From assembly GCF_002257645.1 (NCBI RefSeq), contig NZ_NQMO01000008.1, positions 1 to 64,000 of the forward strand: a stretch of DNA of 64,000 bases. Direction: 5' to 3'. This document shows, one piece after another, positions 24,239 through 32,038 of this stretch; the first letter of the stretch is position 1, and every line of letters starts with the position of its first letter. The translations under genes were made by a program, and so were the position numbers. This DNA comes from Paenibacillus sp. XY044. GTDB lineage: Bacteria; Bacillota; Bacilli; Paenibacillales; Paenibacillaceae. Under the pieces are notes generated by a model that worked only from the letters and a program-made list of their open reading frames with translations, was not told the DNA's origin and did no database searches.

Positions 24239-24841
24239 ATGAAGGTAGGTATCATGGGAGGTACCTTTGATCCGATCCACATCGGACATCTGCTCGCTGC
24301 CGAGGCGGCCCGGGACACATTCGGACTGGATGAGGTTTGGTTTATGCCCAGCCATATTCCGCCCCATAAAGAACAGGCGGGAGCGACCGGCGAACAGCGC
24401 CTTGGCATGGTAGCTGAAGCGATTGCGGACCATCCCTGCTTTCGGACCCTTGATATCGAAATCAGAAGAGGCGGGGTTTCGTATACGATCGACACGGTCA
24501 AGGAAATCCGCAGCTCATTTGAGAACATCGATTTTCATTTCATTATCGGCGCCGATATGGTCAATTATTTGCCGAAGTGGGAGGGCATCGAGGAATTGGT
24601 GGAGCTCATGAGCTTTATCGGTGTCGGGCGTCCGGGATCTACGCTGAATTTGGACGAGCTTCCCGCTTATTTGAAGGGGAAAATCCTTCTGGCCGACATG
24701 CCTCAGGTGGACATCTCGTCGACCGAAATCCGGGAAAGACTGGCGACCGGACACTCCATTCGTTATATGGTAACAGACAGTGTCTACGACTATATCAGAA
24801 GGAGGGGAATGTATGGCATTCAGCCGCGAAGAACTGATTAA
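24239..24841 (+). CDS. nadD: Nicotinate-nucleotide adenylyltransferase
   Basis: A 200-residue enzyme joining nicotinate mononucleotide and ATP to form deamido-NAD. G-G-T-F-D-P-I-H-I-G-H near the start carries the (H/T)xGH nucleotidyltransferase motif, and I-S-S-T-E-I-R near residue 160 is the second signature. GGGAGGG precedes the ATG. It overlaps yqeK by 29 bp. Confidence 0.97.
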   Translation: MKVGIMGGTFDPIHIGHLLAAEAARDTFGLDEVWFMPSHIPPHKEQAGATGEQRLGMVAEAIADHPCFRTLDIEIRRGGVSYTIDTVKEIRSSFENIDFHFIIGADMVNYLPKWEGIEELVELMSFIGVGRPGSTLNLDELPAYLKGKILLADMPQVDISSTEIRERLATGHSIRYMVTDSVYDYIRRRGMYGIQPRRTD

Positions 24842-25391
24842 AGCCGTTTCCGGACAAATGCCGGCCATGCGCTGGGAGCATACGGAGGGCGTGATGCAAT
24901 CCGCCGTCATGCTCGCGGAGCGTTACGGGGCAGACCCCGTAAAGGCTGAAACGGCGGCGATTCTGCACGACGTGGCCAAGTACTGGCCGGTTAAGCAGAT
25001 GGAAGCGATCATTAAGGATAACAATTTGTCCAAGGATCTGCTGTTTTACGATAAACCGCTCTGGCATGCCGAAGTGGGTGCTTTTGTAGCGGAACGGGAT
25101 TACGGCATTACCGATCCCGAAATTTTGGATGCGATCCGGTATCACACCTCCGGCCGCATCGGCATGACCCTGCTTGATAAGGTCGTGTGCCTGGCGGATT
25201 ACATCGAACCGGGAAGGGATTTCCCGGGCGTGAATAATATCCGGGAACTGGCCAACCATAGCCTTGAAGAGGGATTGATCGCCGGGCTAGACTCCACGAT
25301 CAGCCTGCTTATCTCCCGCCGTCAGATCATTTATCCGCTGACCGTATTTGCCCGCAATGATCTCATTAAACAGTTGGAGGCGAATGTATGA
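24813..25391 (+). CDS. yqeK: HD-domain hydrolase YqeK (symmetrical Ap4A hydrolase type)
   Basis: A 192-residue HD-domain protein. His in W-E-H-T-E-G-V, the H-D pair in A-I-L-H-D-V-A-K-Y, the W-H-A-E-V-G and a further Asp in L-A-D-Y-I-E are the metal ligands. YqeK proteins cleave diadenosine tetraphosphate into two ADP. GGAGGGG is 5 nt from ATG 24813; the earlier in-frame start lies inside nadD without a ribosome site. Confidence 0.93.
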   Translation: MAFSREELIKAVSGQMPAMRWEHTEGVMQSAVMLAERYGADPVKAETAAILHDVAKYWPVKQMEAIIKDNNLSKDLLFYDKPLWHAEVGAFVAERDYGITDPEILDAIRYHTSGRIGMTLLDKVVCLADYIEPGRDFPGVNNIRELANHSLEEGLIAGLDSTISLLISRRQIIYPLTVFARNDLIKQLEANV

Positions 25392-25735
25392 CCTTGAAAC
25401 CTGAAGAATTGTTAAACCTGGCCGTGGCTGCCGCCGAAGATAAAAAGGCCATGAACGTCGTGGCGCTCGACCTGCGGGGGATCTCCCTGATTTCCGATTA
25501 TTTCGTTATCTGTCACGGGAACTCGGATACCCAGGTACAGTCGATCGCGACCGAAATCCGCAAGCGCGTGCATGATGCAGGCCTTGATATCCGCGGCGTG
25601 GAAGGATTGGATTCAGCACGCTGGGTGCTGATGGACCTAGGCGACGTCATCGTGCACATTTTCCACCGGGATGAACGGGATTATTACAACATCGAACGTC
25701 TGTGGTCGGATGCCAAGGTTGTGGAAACGGTATGA
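25388..25735 (+). CDS. rsfS: Ribosome silencing factor RsfS
   Basis: A 115-residue protein that binds L14 and blocks joining of 30S and 50S subunits under starvation. The D-Y-F-V-I-C-H-G-N-S-D-T-Q motif and the ending around D-V-I-V-H-I-F-H-R-D-E-R-D-Y-Y are signature. It overlaps both neighbours by 4 bp (ATGA). Called yqeL in B. subtilis. Confidence 0.96.
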   Translation: MTLKPEELLNLAVAAAEDKKAMNVVALDLRGISLISDYFVICHGNSDTQVQSIATEIRKRVHDAGLDIRGVEGLDSARWVLMDLGDVIVHIFHRDERDYYNIERLWSDAKVVETV

Positions 25736-26652
25736 GTCCGGTTGCAGGAACGATTCAAACTTATGAGGTGATGCGTGAAGTATCGCCTTACGGCTATTTT
25801 CTCGATGCCGGCGAACAGGACGTTCTGCTCCATTATACGGAGCTGACGCGAAAGATCGAGCCGGGCGAACGCGTGGAAGTGTTTATTTTTTACGATACGG
25901 AAGACCGGCTGGCGGCAACAATGAAGAAGCCGTATTTGACCTTGGGCGAGATGGCCAAGCTGGTCGTGGCGGACGTGCATCCGAGGCTGGGATGCTTTCT
26001 CGAAATGGGCCTTGGCCGGCAGCTGCTGCTGCCAATCCGCGAGCTGCCGGAAATGAGGGAGCTGCATCCCCGGGTCGGAGACTCGGTGTTCGTCATCATG
26101 GAGCATGACAAGCAGGGCCGGCTGCGTGCGAAGCTGGCCGGTGAACAGGAGCTGTCGCAGCATGTGTTCCGCGCACCGCAGACCTGGGTAAATCAGTGGT
26201 TGACCGCGACGGTGTACCGCCCGCTGCAGATGGGAACGTTCGTGATCGTGGACGGCGGGGTGCTCGGCTTCGGCGCCATCGGCATGATCCACTCCTCGGA
26301 GCGAACTCATCTGCTGCGTTTGGGTGAGGAGCTTCAGGTGCGGGTAAGCCATATCCGCGAGGATGGACGCGTCAACCTGTCGATGGCGCAGCGCAAGGAA
26401 GTGGGCCGGGATCTGGATGCCGACCGCCTGCTGTCTTTCCTGAAGGAGCGTCCGAACGGAGGAATGCCGTATTCGGATGCGACGCCGCCGGACATTATCA
26501 AGCAGCGCTTCGGCATCAGCAAGTCGGCATTCAAGCGCGCGCTCGGCAAATTGATGAAGGAAGGTCTTATTACACAGAAGGAGAACTGGACTTATCTGGT
26601 TCAGCCGGAAGGTTCCAAACCGGAAACGGGCGGGAACGCCGATCCGTCCTGA
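25732..26652 (+). CDS. cvfB: CvfB-family S1 RNA-binding protein
   Basis: A 306-residue protein with three S1-like OB folds followed by a winged-helix domain (near residues 235-290, P-P-D-I-I-K-Q-R-F-G-I-S-K-S-A-F-K-R). CvfB of Staphylococcus and YitL of B. subtilis have this layout and bind RNA; in S. aureus the protein controls virulence factor expression. The ATG at 25732 overlaps the rsfS stop by 4 bp. In B. subtilis this gene is not in the yqe operon, so its presence here is a lineage-specific addition. Confidence 0.9.
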   Translation: MSPVAGTIQTYEVMREVSPYGYFLDAGEQDVLLHYTELTRKIEPGERVEVFIFYDTEDRLAATMKKPYLTLGEMAKLVVADVHPRLGCFLEMGLGRQLLLPIRELPEMRELHPRVGDSVFVIMEHDKQGRLRAKLAGEQELSQHVFRAPQTWVNQWLTATVYRPLQMGTFVIVDGGVLGFGAIGMIHSSERTHLLRLGEELQVRVSHIREDGRVNLSMAQRKEVGRDLDADRLLSFLKERPNGGMPYSDATPPDIIKQRFGISKSAFKRALGKLMKEGLITQKENWTYLVQPEGSKPETGGNADPS

Positions 26653-26700
26653 TCGGGCTGGGAGGATTTTCGGAACGTTAACAGAAAGTGCGGTGTCATC

Positions 26701-27468
26701 ATGTCCTCTTACAGAAAGTTTGCATATGTTTACGATGAACTGATGGAAGACATGCCGTACCCCGATTGGCTTCGTTTTGCAAGACAGGCCTGGGAAAAAA
26801 ACGGCATGCCGAAAAGTGTGGTGGAACTGGGGTGCGGCACGGGCAGCATCACGATTCCGCTTGTCAACTCGGGGTTCGAGGTGACGGGAATCGACCTGTC
26901 GGCGGACATGCTGTCCGTGGCAAGACGGAAAATGGAAAAGACGCCGCAGGGCAGTCGGCTGTTTCGGGAGGGCTCCATCCGCTGGGTTCAGCAGGATATG
27001 CGTGCCTGGGAGCTGCCGGAGCCTGTCGATGCGGTCATTTCATTTTGCGACTGCATCAGTTACCTGCTGGAAGAAGAAGATATCGTCGCCACCTTTAGAC
27101 AGACCTATAACGGGCTGAAGGAAAATGGGATCTTCGTGTTTGACGTGCATCATCCGAATACGATCATCCGCTACGACGAGGAGCAGCCGTTTGTATGGGA
27201 CGACAAGTCGGTATCGTACATCTGGACCTGCGACCTGGACGCGCCCCGGTGCGAAATCGAGCATCATTTGAGTATCTTTGCGAAGGAAGAAGACAGCGAT
27301 TTGTACCGCCGCTTTGAAGAAGTGCACGTGCAGCGGGGCTATGATCCGCGATGGATGAAGAGCGAACTGCTCAAGGCCGGATTCCGCGACGTGCAGACCT
27401 ATGCCGACTTTGAGTGGGTGGAAGCGGACGATGAGGCGCAGCGGCTGTTTTTCGTCGCGATTAAATAG
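26701..27468 (+). CDS. yqeM: Class I SAM-dependent methyltransferase (YqeM-like)
   Basis: A 255-residue methyltransferase. Motif I is V-V-E-L-G-C-G-T-G-S-I-T near residues 40-51, with the acidic G-I-D-L-S following. The position after rsfS matches yqeM in B. subtilis, whose product has the same fold and length and an unknown substrate. In B. subtilis comER follows directly; here about 20 kb of accessory DNA intervenes. Confidence 0.85.
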   Translation: MSSYRKFAYVYDELMEDMPYPDWLRFARQAWEKNGMPKSVVELGCGTGSITIPLVNSGFEVTGIDLSADMLSVARRKMEKTPQGSRLFREGSIRWVQQDMRAWELPEPVDAVISFCDCISYLLEEEDIVATFRQTYNGLKENGIFVFDVHHPNTIIRYDEEQPFVWDDKSVSYIWTCDLDAPRCEIEHHLSIFAKEEDSDLYRRFEEVHVQRGYDPRWMKSELLKAGFRDVQTYADFEWVEADDEAQRLFFVAIK

Positions 27469-27644
27469 GTTCATGTCGATATGTCCCAGCACAGCATCTG
27501 GTTATGTATCGGAGATCAGTGTGCATGGCGGGCGATTTTGCCTCGGAACGAAGGTTCCGGGGCTATTTGCGGCTAATTGTATATAAGGGTCCCTGCCGAG
27601 TTGAGGCATCGTCCCCTAATCCAAACAGAAACGGAGAGAACATA

Positions 27645-28373
27645 ATGAGTTTGATGGATCTAAAAGGAAAAACGGCCGTCATTACCGGAGCGGGCAAAGG
27701 AATCGGCTTGGCGATCGCTGAGCTGCTGGCCAAAGAAGGTGTAAACCTTGGCCTCATCTCCCGTACCGCCTCCGACTTGGAGACGCTGAAGGCTTCACTG
27801 GCCGGCGAGCACGGCATCCGTGTTGCTGCCGCAGCGGCGGACGTGTCGAAACGGGAGGAAGCGGAAAGCGCGGTGAGTGCGCTTAAGGCGGAACTCGGCA
27901 CGATCGATATCTTGATCAATAATGCGGGCATCGCCTCGTTCGGTACCGTACTCGAAATGGATCCCGCACAATGGGAACAAATCATTCAGGTGAACCTGAT
28001 GGGTACATATCACATGTCCCGGGCCGTTCTGCCGGACATGGTTGCACAAAACAGCGGCAGCATCATCAACATTTCCTCCACCGCCGGGGAAAAAGGCTTT
28101 GCTACGGGCTCCGCATACTGCGCCTCCAAATTTGCGGTTATGGGGCTGACGGAGTCGCTGCTTCAGGAAGTGCGCAAAAACAACATCCGGGTCGTTGCGC
28201 TGACGCCAAGCACCGTTAATACGGCGCTGGCCCGTGACAACAACCTGAAGATCGGCGACGAGGACCGCATGATGCAGCCGGAAGACGTGGCCGAGCTGGC
28301 GCTCGCCACGCTGAAGCTGCCGCAGCGCGTATTCGTGAAATCGGCCGGCATCTGGACGACCAACCCGCAATAA
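27645..28373 (+). CDS. Short-chain dehydrogenase/reductase (3-ketoacyl-ACP-reductase-like)
   Basis: A 242-residue SDR oxidoreductase. Cofactor motif T-G-A-G-K-G-I-G near residue 14, N-N-A-G near 90, and catalytic Ser (I-N-I-S-S-T-A) plus Tyr-x3-Lys (Y-C-A-S-K) near 155. GGAGA lies before ATG 27645; the open frame upstream of it is not conserved in style. The protein resembles YhdF/FabG-type reductases; substrate not known. It ends at a strong terminator, so it is separate from the phosphonate operon. First gene of the accessory block. Confidence 0.88.
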   Translation: MSLMDLKGKTAVITGAGKGIGLAIAELLAKEGVNLGLISRTASDLETLKASLAGEHGIRVAAAAADVSKREEAESAVSALKAELGTIDILINNAGIASFGTVLEMDPAQWEQIIQVNLMGTYHMSRAVLPDMVAQNSGSIINISSTAGEKGFATGSAYCASKFAVMGLTESLLQEVRKNNIRVVALTPSTVNTALARDNNLKIGDEDRMMQPEDVAELALATLKLPQRVFVKSAGIWTTNPQ

Positions 28374-28391
28374 GAGTATTGAACTGACTGT

Positions 28392-28446
28392 AAGCCTGTC
28401 TCTGGTGGATCGGAAACCGATCTGCCAAGAGGCAGGCTTTTTTTCG
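28392..28446 (+). terminator. Terminator after the SDR gene
   Basis: GCCTGTCTCTGG...GATCGG pairs with CCGATC...CCAAGAGGCAGGC, followed by seven T residues. Confidence 0.92.
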
Positions 28447-28573
28447 TATGACTCGATTTCGATGTTCCGCAAAGTACCTGAAGTTCAATATCGCAGCAAA
28501 ATCCCCACAATGTGGTTTTTTTTGTGCGGAAATAACCCGGGCTCCGGGCAAAATTTACGGTTACGGCGTTTTT

Positions 28574-28606
28574 TTTACAGAAGCTTTACCGTGCCTTAAC
28601 CCTTGC
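28574..28606 (+). promoter_or_regulatory. Candidate PhoP box upstream of the phosphonate operon
   Basis: TTTACA (28574), TTTACC (28585) and TTAACC (28596) occur on an exact 11-bp period. PhoP of Bacillus binds TT(A/C/T)ACA-like hexamers repeated about every 11 bp, so phosphate starvation control is a natural reading. A similar TTTACG lies at 28554, out of phase by 2 bp. Confidence 0.55.
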
Positions 28607-28641
28607 AACTTGGCACCAAGTTAGACTGTCACTACAGACAG
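28607..28641. promoter_or_regulatory. Two adjacent dyads, candidate operators for the PhnF repressor
   Basis: AACTTGGCACCAAGTT (28607-28622) is a perfect palindrome. CTGTC-N6-GACAG (28626-28641) is a second dyad 3 bp later. Both lie between the PhoP-box-like repeats and the first gene of the phn operon, whose third gene encodes a GntR/HutC repressor. Assignment to PhnF is inference. Confidence 0.4.
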
Positions 28642-28720
28642 CCGAAGCGATGCAGCGGGCGGGAATCATCGGTTGTGGCGGCGGTTGTCTGCTTATTCAA
28701 AGATAAGGTGGTGCTGAGCT

Positions 28721-29569
28721 ATCAAGACGGAACTGCATTGTCATACGACGATTTCGGACGGTTCGTATTCATTTGAGGAATTAGCCGAGGCGGCCATGAA
28801 AGAGAACATTGGCGTGCTGGCGGTAACGAACCACGATACGACGAAAGGCCTCGCTTTGATGCTGGAACGGGGAAGAGAGCTGGGGCTTGAGATGATTCCG
28901 GGGATCGAAATATCCGCCTATGACATGGAAAGAGGCAGGAGGGTTCATATTCTGGGCTATTTCATCGAGCCGGGACATCCGGCGCTGGAGCAGCTATGCG
29001 CCCCGATCATCGAAAGGCGGCATCAAGCCTCCCGTCTGATGGTTGAACGGCTGATTGAGGCTGGATACGGCATCACCTGGGACCAGGTTCTGCGGTATGC
29101 AGATGGGGGAACCGGCGTATATAAGCAGCATATTATGCACGCACTGATCGACAATGGCTATGCCAAATCTATATACGGTGAGCTGTACAAAAAGCTGTTT
29201 TCCCGCGGGGGGAACGGTGAGGAGCCCGGCATGGCTTACGTCCGGCTGGACTACCTTCACGCCCGGGACGCCATTGAGGCTGTCCTTCAGGCAGGCGGGG
29301 TACCGGTTCTGGCCCATCCGGGTCAATACGGCAACTTCGAATATGTCCGCGAGCTGGTTGGCATGGGACTTCAGGGTATCGAAGTGTGGCATTCGCTGCA
29401 CGATGACGCTGATGAGGAGCGGGCTATGGAGTATGCGCGCCGTTACGATCTCGTCATGACCGGGGGATCTGACTTTCACGGGTTTTACGGGGAGAAGGAG
29501 GTCCGGCTGGGAAGCAAGGATCCGGGCATTTCCTGCATCCAAGAGCTCAAGAAGCGTAGACCGAAGTAA
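28721..29569 (+). CDS. PHP-domain phosphoesterase of the phosphonate operon (PhnPP-like), unusual start
   Basis: PHP proteins bind up to three metals and hydrolyse phosphate esters. The metal ligands are present: H-C-H with Asp in T-I-S-D-G-S at the N-terminus, N-H-D-T, Glu in P-G-I-E-I-S, H-I-L-G-Y, A-H-P-G-Q-Y-G and S-D-F-H-G near the end. The essential H-C-H lies upstream of the first ATG (28796). Extending the frame back reaches TGA at 28715-28717 with no ATG, GTG or TTG between; the codon where homologues start is ATC at 28721, preceded by AAGGTGG at a proper 9-nt spacing. An AUC start or a mutated start is implied. A PHP cyclic phosphodiesterase is known to convert phosphoribosyl cyclic phosphate from C-P lyase to ribose 5-phosphate plus phosphate; this gene, first in a phn operon without phnP or phnN, probably does that. 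Confidence 0.8.
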   Translation: MKTELHCHTTISDGSYSFEELAEAAMKENIGVLAVTNHDTTKGLALMLERGRELGLEMIPGIEISAYDMERGRRVHILGYFIEPGHPALEQLCAPIIERRHQASRLMVERLIEAGYGITWDQVLRYADGGTGVYKQHIMHALIDNGYAKSIYGELYKKLFSRGGNGEEPGMAYVRLDYLHARDAIEAVLQAGGVPVLAHPGQYGNFEYVRELVGMGLQGIEVWHSLHDDADEERAMEYARRYDLVMTGGSDFHGFYGEKEVRLGSKDPGISCIQELKKRRPK

Positions 29570-29582
29570 AGGGGGAACATTC

Positions 29583-30224
29583 ATGGAAAAGCATCCGATT
29601 CATCAGCCTGCGGAAAGCAAAAGGCTGACGCCGGAACCGGACATCCACGAAAGCGCGCATATTGTTCACAGCACGTTCGGATCATGGACCTCCGTCGGTC
29701 CCGGTAATCAAATCATCGAATCCGATATCGGGGATTACACCTATACCATGGACGACGTGACGATCAACTACACGGAAGTCGGCAAATATACTTCGATTGC
29801 CTCGCATGTATGCATCAATCCGGTGGATCACCCGATGGAGCGTGTTGCTCAGCACCATATGACTTACCGTAGAAGGGATTACGGTTTTGCCGCCACCGAT
29901 GACGAGGCGATCTTCAACCGGCGGCGGGGCACCCGGGTAAGTATCGGTCACGATGTCTGGATCGGTCACGGTGCGATCATCATGAAGGGTGTCCATATCG
30001 GCACCGGAGCGGTGATCGGATCCGGAGCCATCGTTACCAAAGACGTCGAACCGTATGCCATTGTCGTCGGTGTTACGGCCAAACCGGTCCGAAAGAGATT
30101 TTCGGAGGATGTCATCTCGAAGCTACTGCAGATCGCGTGGTGGGATTGGCCCCGGGAGGTCATCCAGGATCGGTTCGAAGAGCTGAACGATACGGCTTCC
30201 TTTATCCGGAAGTACGGGGTTTAA
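29583..30224 (+). CDS. Hexapeptide-repeat transferase of the phosphonate-metabolism family
   Basis: A 213-residue left-handed beta-helix protein. The regularly spaced I-G-x-x-V/I triplets from residue 25 to 165 (for example V-S-I-G-H-D-V-W-I-G-H-G-A-I-I) and the C-terminal W-W-D-W-P segment are typical of the CatB/Vat acetyltransferase group, of which one subfamily is found in C-P lyase operons. It may acetylate an aminoalkylphosphonate before cleavage, as PhnO does in E. coli with an unrelated fold; that is inference. GGGGG precedes the ATG, 14 bp after the PHP gene. Confidence 0.85.
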   Translation: MEKHPIHQPAESKRLTPEPDIHESAHIVHSTFGSWTSVGPGNQIIESDIGDYTYTMDDVTINYTEVGKYTSIASHVCINPVDHPMERVAQHHMTYRRRDYGFAATDDEAIFNRRRGTRVSIGHDVWIGHGAIIMKGVHIGTGAVIGSGAIVTKDVEPYAIVVGVTAKPVRKRFSEDVISKLLQIAWWDWPREVIQDRFEELNDTASFIRKYGV

Positions 30225-30247
30225 AAAGAGGAGGGTGAGCATAGGGG

Positions 30248-30949
30248 ATGCATGACGAAATGGAGATCATGGATAAGCTCATAGCCGATATGGAGGCAGG
30301 GATCTATGAGGCGGATGATAAGCTGCCGTCGGAGAACGATTTGGCCAAGCTGTTCAAAGTGCCCCGCATGACTGCCCGGAAAGCCTATGAGAAGCTGCAG
30401 GACCTTGGGTATGTTTACTCCAAGCAGGGCAAGGGCAGCTTTGTCCGCGACCAGCATCAGCGCATCCCGCTCCTCTTCTCGGGCAACGAAAGCTTCAGCC
30501 GGAAGATGATCCACATGGGGTATGATTATCAATCACGCAACATTTTTTGCGATCCCATCGAGTATAACCACAAAGTGTATAAAGCGCTTGAAGCGCAGCC
30601 GGAAGAGAGGGTGTTCCGGATCGGCAGGCTTCGTCTTATCGACAACCGTCCGATTGCGATTCACGCGTCGTATGTGGCAGAGTCGATGTTTCCGGACATC
30701 GGGCGTACGGGCAGGGACATTACATCGATGTTTGATTACTACCGGGGCAAGGGCTATACAGGGTTCGAGTCGATGAAGACACTGCTCAGCGTGACCTATC
30801 CCGGCAGGAAAGAAAGAGAACTGCTTGCTTGCACCAGCCTCATTCCGCTGCTTGTGGTGGAGACCGGCTGTCTGGACAGCCTGACGAACAGGCCGCTTGA
30901 ATATACGAGAATTATGTACCGGAGCGATTACTTTACGTACGAGCTCTAA
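30248..30949 (+). CDS. phnF: GntR/HutC-family repressor PhnF
   Basis: A 233-residue regulator: GntR winged helix at residues 1-70 (L-P-S-E-N-D-L-A-K-L-F-K-V-P-R-M-T-A-R-K-A) and a UTRA ligand-binding domain from about 85 to 230. Position inside a phn operon identifies it as PhnF, which represses the operon until its effector appears. Only GGAGG 13 nt before the ATG is seen; a second in-frame ATG at 30260 is possible. The likely operators are the dyads at 28607-28641. Confidence 0.9.
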   Translation: MHDEMEIMDKLIADMEAGIYEADDKLPSENDLAKLFKVPRMTARKAYEKLQDLGYVYSKQGKGSFVRDQHQRIPLLFSGNESFSRKMIHMGYDYQSRNIFCDPIEYNHKVYKALEAQPEERVFRIGRLRLIDNRPIAIHASYVAESMFPDIGRTGRDITSMFDYYRGKGYTGFESMKTLLSVTYPGRKERELLACTSLIPLLVVETGCLDSLTNRPLEYTRIMYRSDYFTYEL

Positions 30950-30991
30950 AAGTGCGTGTTCAAATAAAACATGCAGGGAGGCCCGGAATCG

Positions 30992-31417
30992 ATGAAACGA
31001 AAACAAAGGACTGAAATTCTGATTGAAGGTTCCAGGGAACTCGCCGCCAGCATGGCGCAGGCCATTGCAGACCGTTATGAGATCAAGCTGGTCGAGCAGC
31101 CAAGCCAGGGACTGGTCATGGTCAAAGTGAGAGAGACGGCCAAGCGAAGCTTGTTCTATCTGGGAGAAGTGCTGGTGAGCGAATGCAAGGTGCAGGTCGA
31201 AGGAAGCATGGGCATCGGCGTGGTCAAAGGGCATGACCATGAGCTGGCCTATCAGCTCGCGCTCATCGACGCAGCGTACCTGGCGGGGCTGCAGGAGACC
31301 CTGGCTTGGGATCAGGCGCTCCTGGACGAAGAAGCCCGGATCGCTGCCAAGCGCAGTCAGGTTTTCGGCGAAATCGCCAGAACGAAGGTCGATTTTGAAA
31401 CGATGGATGTGGATTAG
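30992..31417 (+). CDS. phnG: Carbon-phosphorus lyase complex subunit PhnG
   Basis: A 141-residue subunit of the core PhnGHIJ complex. Family features include V-R-E-T-A-K-R-S-L-F-Y-L-G-E-V-L, E-C-K-V-Q-V and G-I-G-V-V-K-G-H-D-x-E-L-A-Y-Q-L. With PhnI and PhnH it helps attach phosphonate to ATP-derived ribose. GGAGG is 10 nt before ATG 30992; the in-frame ATG at 30971 has no ribosome site. phnH follows after 12 bp. Confidence 0.95.
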   Translation: MKRKQRTEILIEGSRELAASMAQAIADRYEIKLVEQPSQGLVMVKVRETAKRSLFYLGEVLVSECKVQVEGSMGIGVVKGHDHELAYQLALIDAAYLAGLQETLAWDQALLDEEARIAAKRSQVFGEIARTKVDFETMDVD

Positions 31418-31429
31418 GGGGAGAGAGCG

Positions 31430-32038
31430 ATGAACTTCGACGCAGTTCATGATATACAACGCGCCTATCGCAAAGTGGTGGATTCCATGTCGAGACCCGG
31501 TTTGATCTCGGATCTGGCGCCGGAAGCGGGCAAGGCCGATGGCCAGTGGAGCGGTTTACCCGCCACTTGGGTACTCGCTTTGATGCTGCTGGATACAGAG
31601 GTTACGTTCAGCATCTGCTCGCGGCGGGAACATGAGCTTACGCGGCTCCTGAACCAGCTGACCTTTGCCGCCCGGACGGAGCCGGAGAAGGCGGATTATA
31701 TTTTTGTCCTGCACGACGCCGATGAAGGGGATCTGCTAAAGGCTTTGCAAGGCGCCAAAGTCGGCACTTTGGCCGACCCGCATGCCTCTGCCACCGTAAT
31801 CGTGGAGTCGGGGCAGTTGTCCGGGGATTTTGAGCTCAGCCTCAAAGGGCCGGGCATCGAGGATGAAAGCTTTGTCCGGATTCCGCTGGTTCCCGGATGG
31901 CTGGGGGCGCGGGCGGAGAAAAACGCGGAGTATCCGCTGGGAATTGACATGCTGGTCGTTGACAAAAACAATAAGCTGCTATGCCTGCCCCGGACGACGC
32001 AAATCGAGGAGAGGGAGGTGCTTCTATGGGATATGTAG
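31430..32038 (+). CDS. phnH: Carbon-phosphorus lyase complex subunit PhnH
   Basis: A 202-residue PLP-transferase-fold structural subunit of the C-P lyase core. The start (F-D-A-V-H-D-I-Q-R-A-Y-R-K-V-V-D-S-M-S-R-P-G) is the family signature, and the segment G-I-D-M-L-V-V near residue 175 is typical. Its end overlaps phnI by 13 bp. Confidence 0.95.
   Translation: MNFDAVHDIQRAYRKVVDSMSRPGLISDLAPEAGKADGQWSGLPATWVLALMLLDTEVTFSICSRREHELTRLLNQLTFAARTEPEKADYIFVLHDADEGDLLKALQGAKVGTLADPHASATVIVESGQLSGDFELSLKGPGIEDESFVRIPLVPGWLGARAEKNAEYPLGIDMLVVDKNNKLLCLPRTTQIEEREVLLWDM

Noticed and set aside
28796..29569. PHP gene starting at the first ATG
   Set aside because: This start would remove the H-C-H and Asp metal ligands encoded at 28736-28765, which are in frame and well matched to the family.
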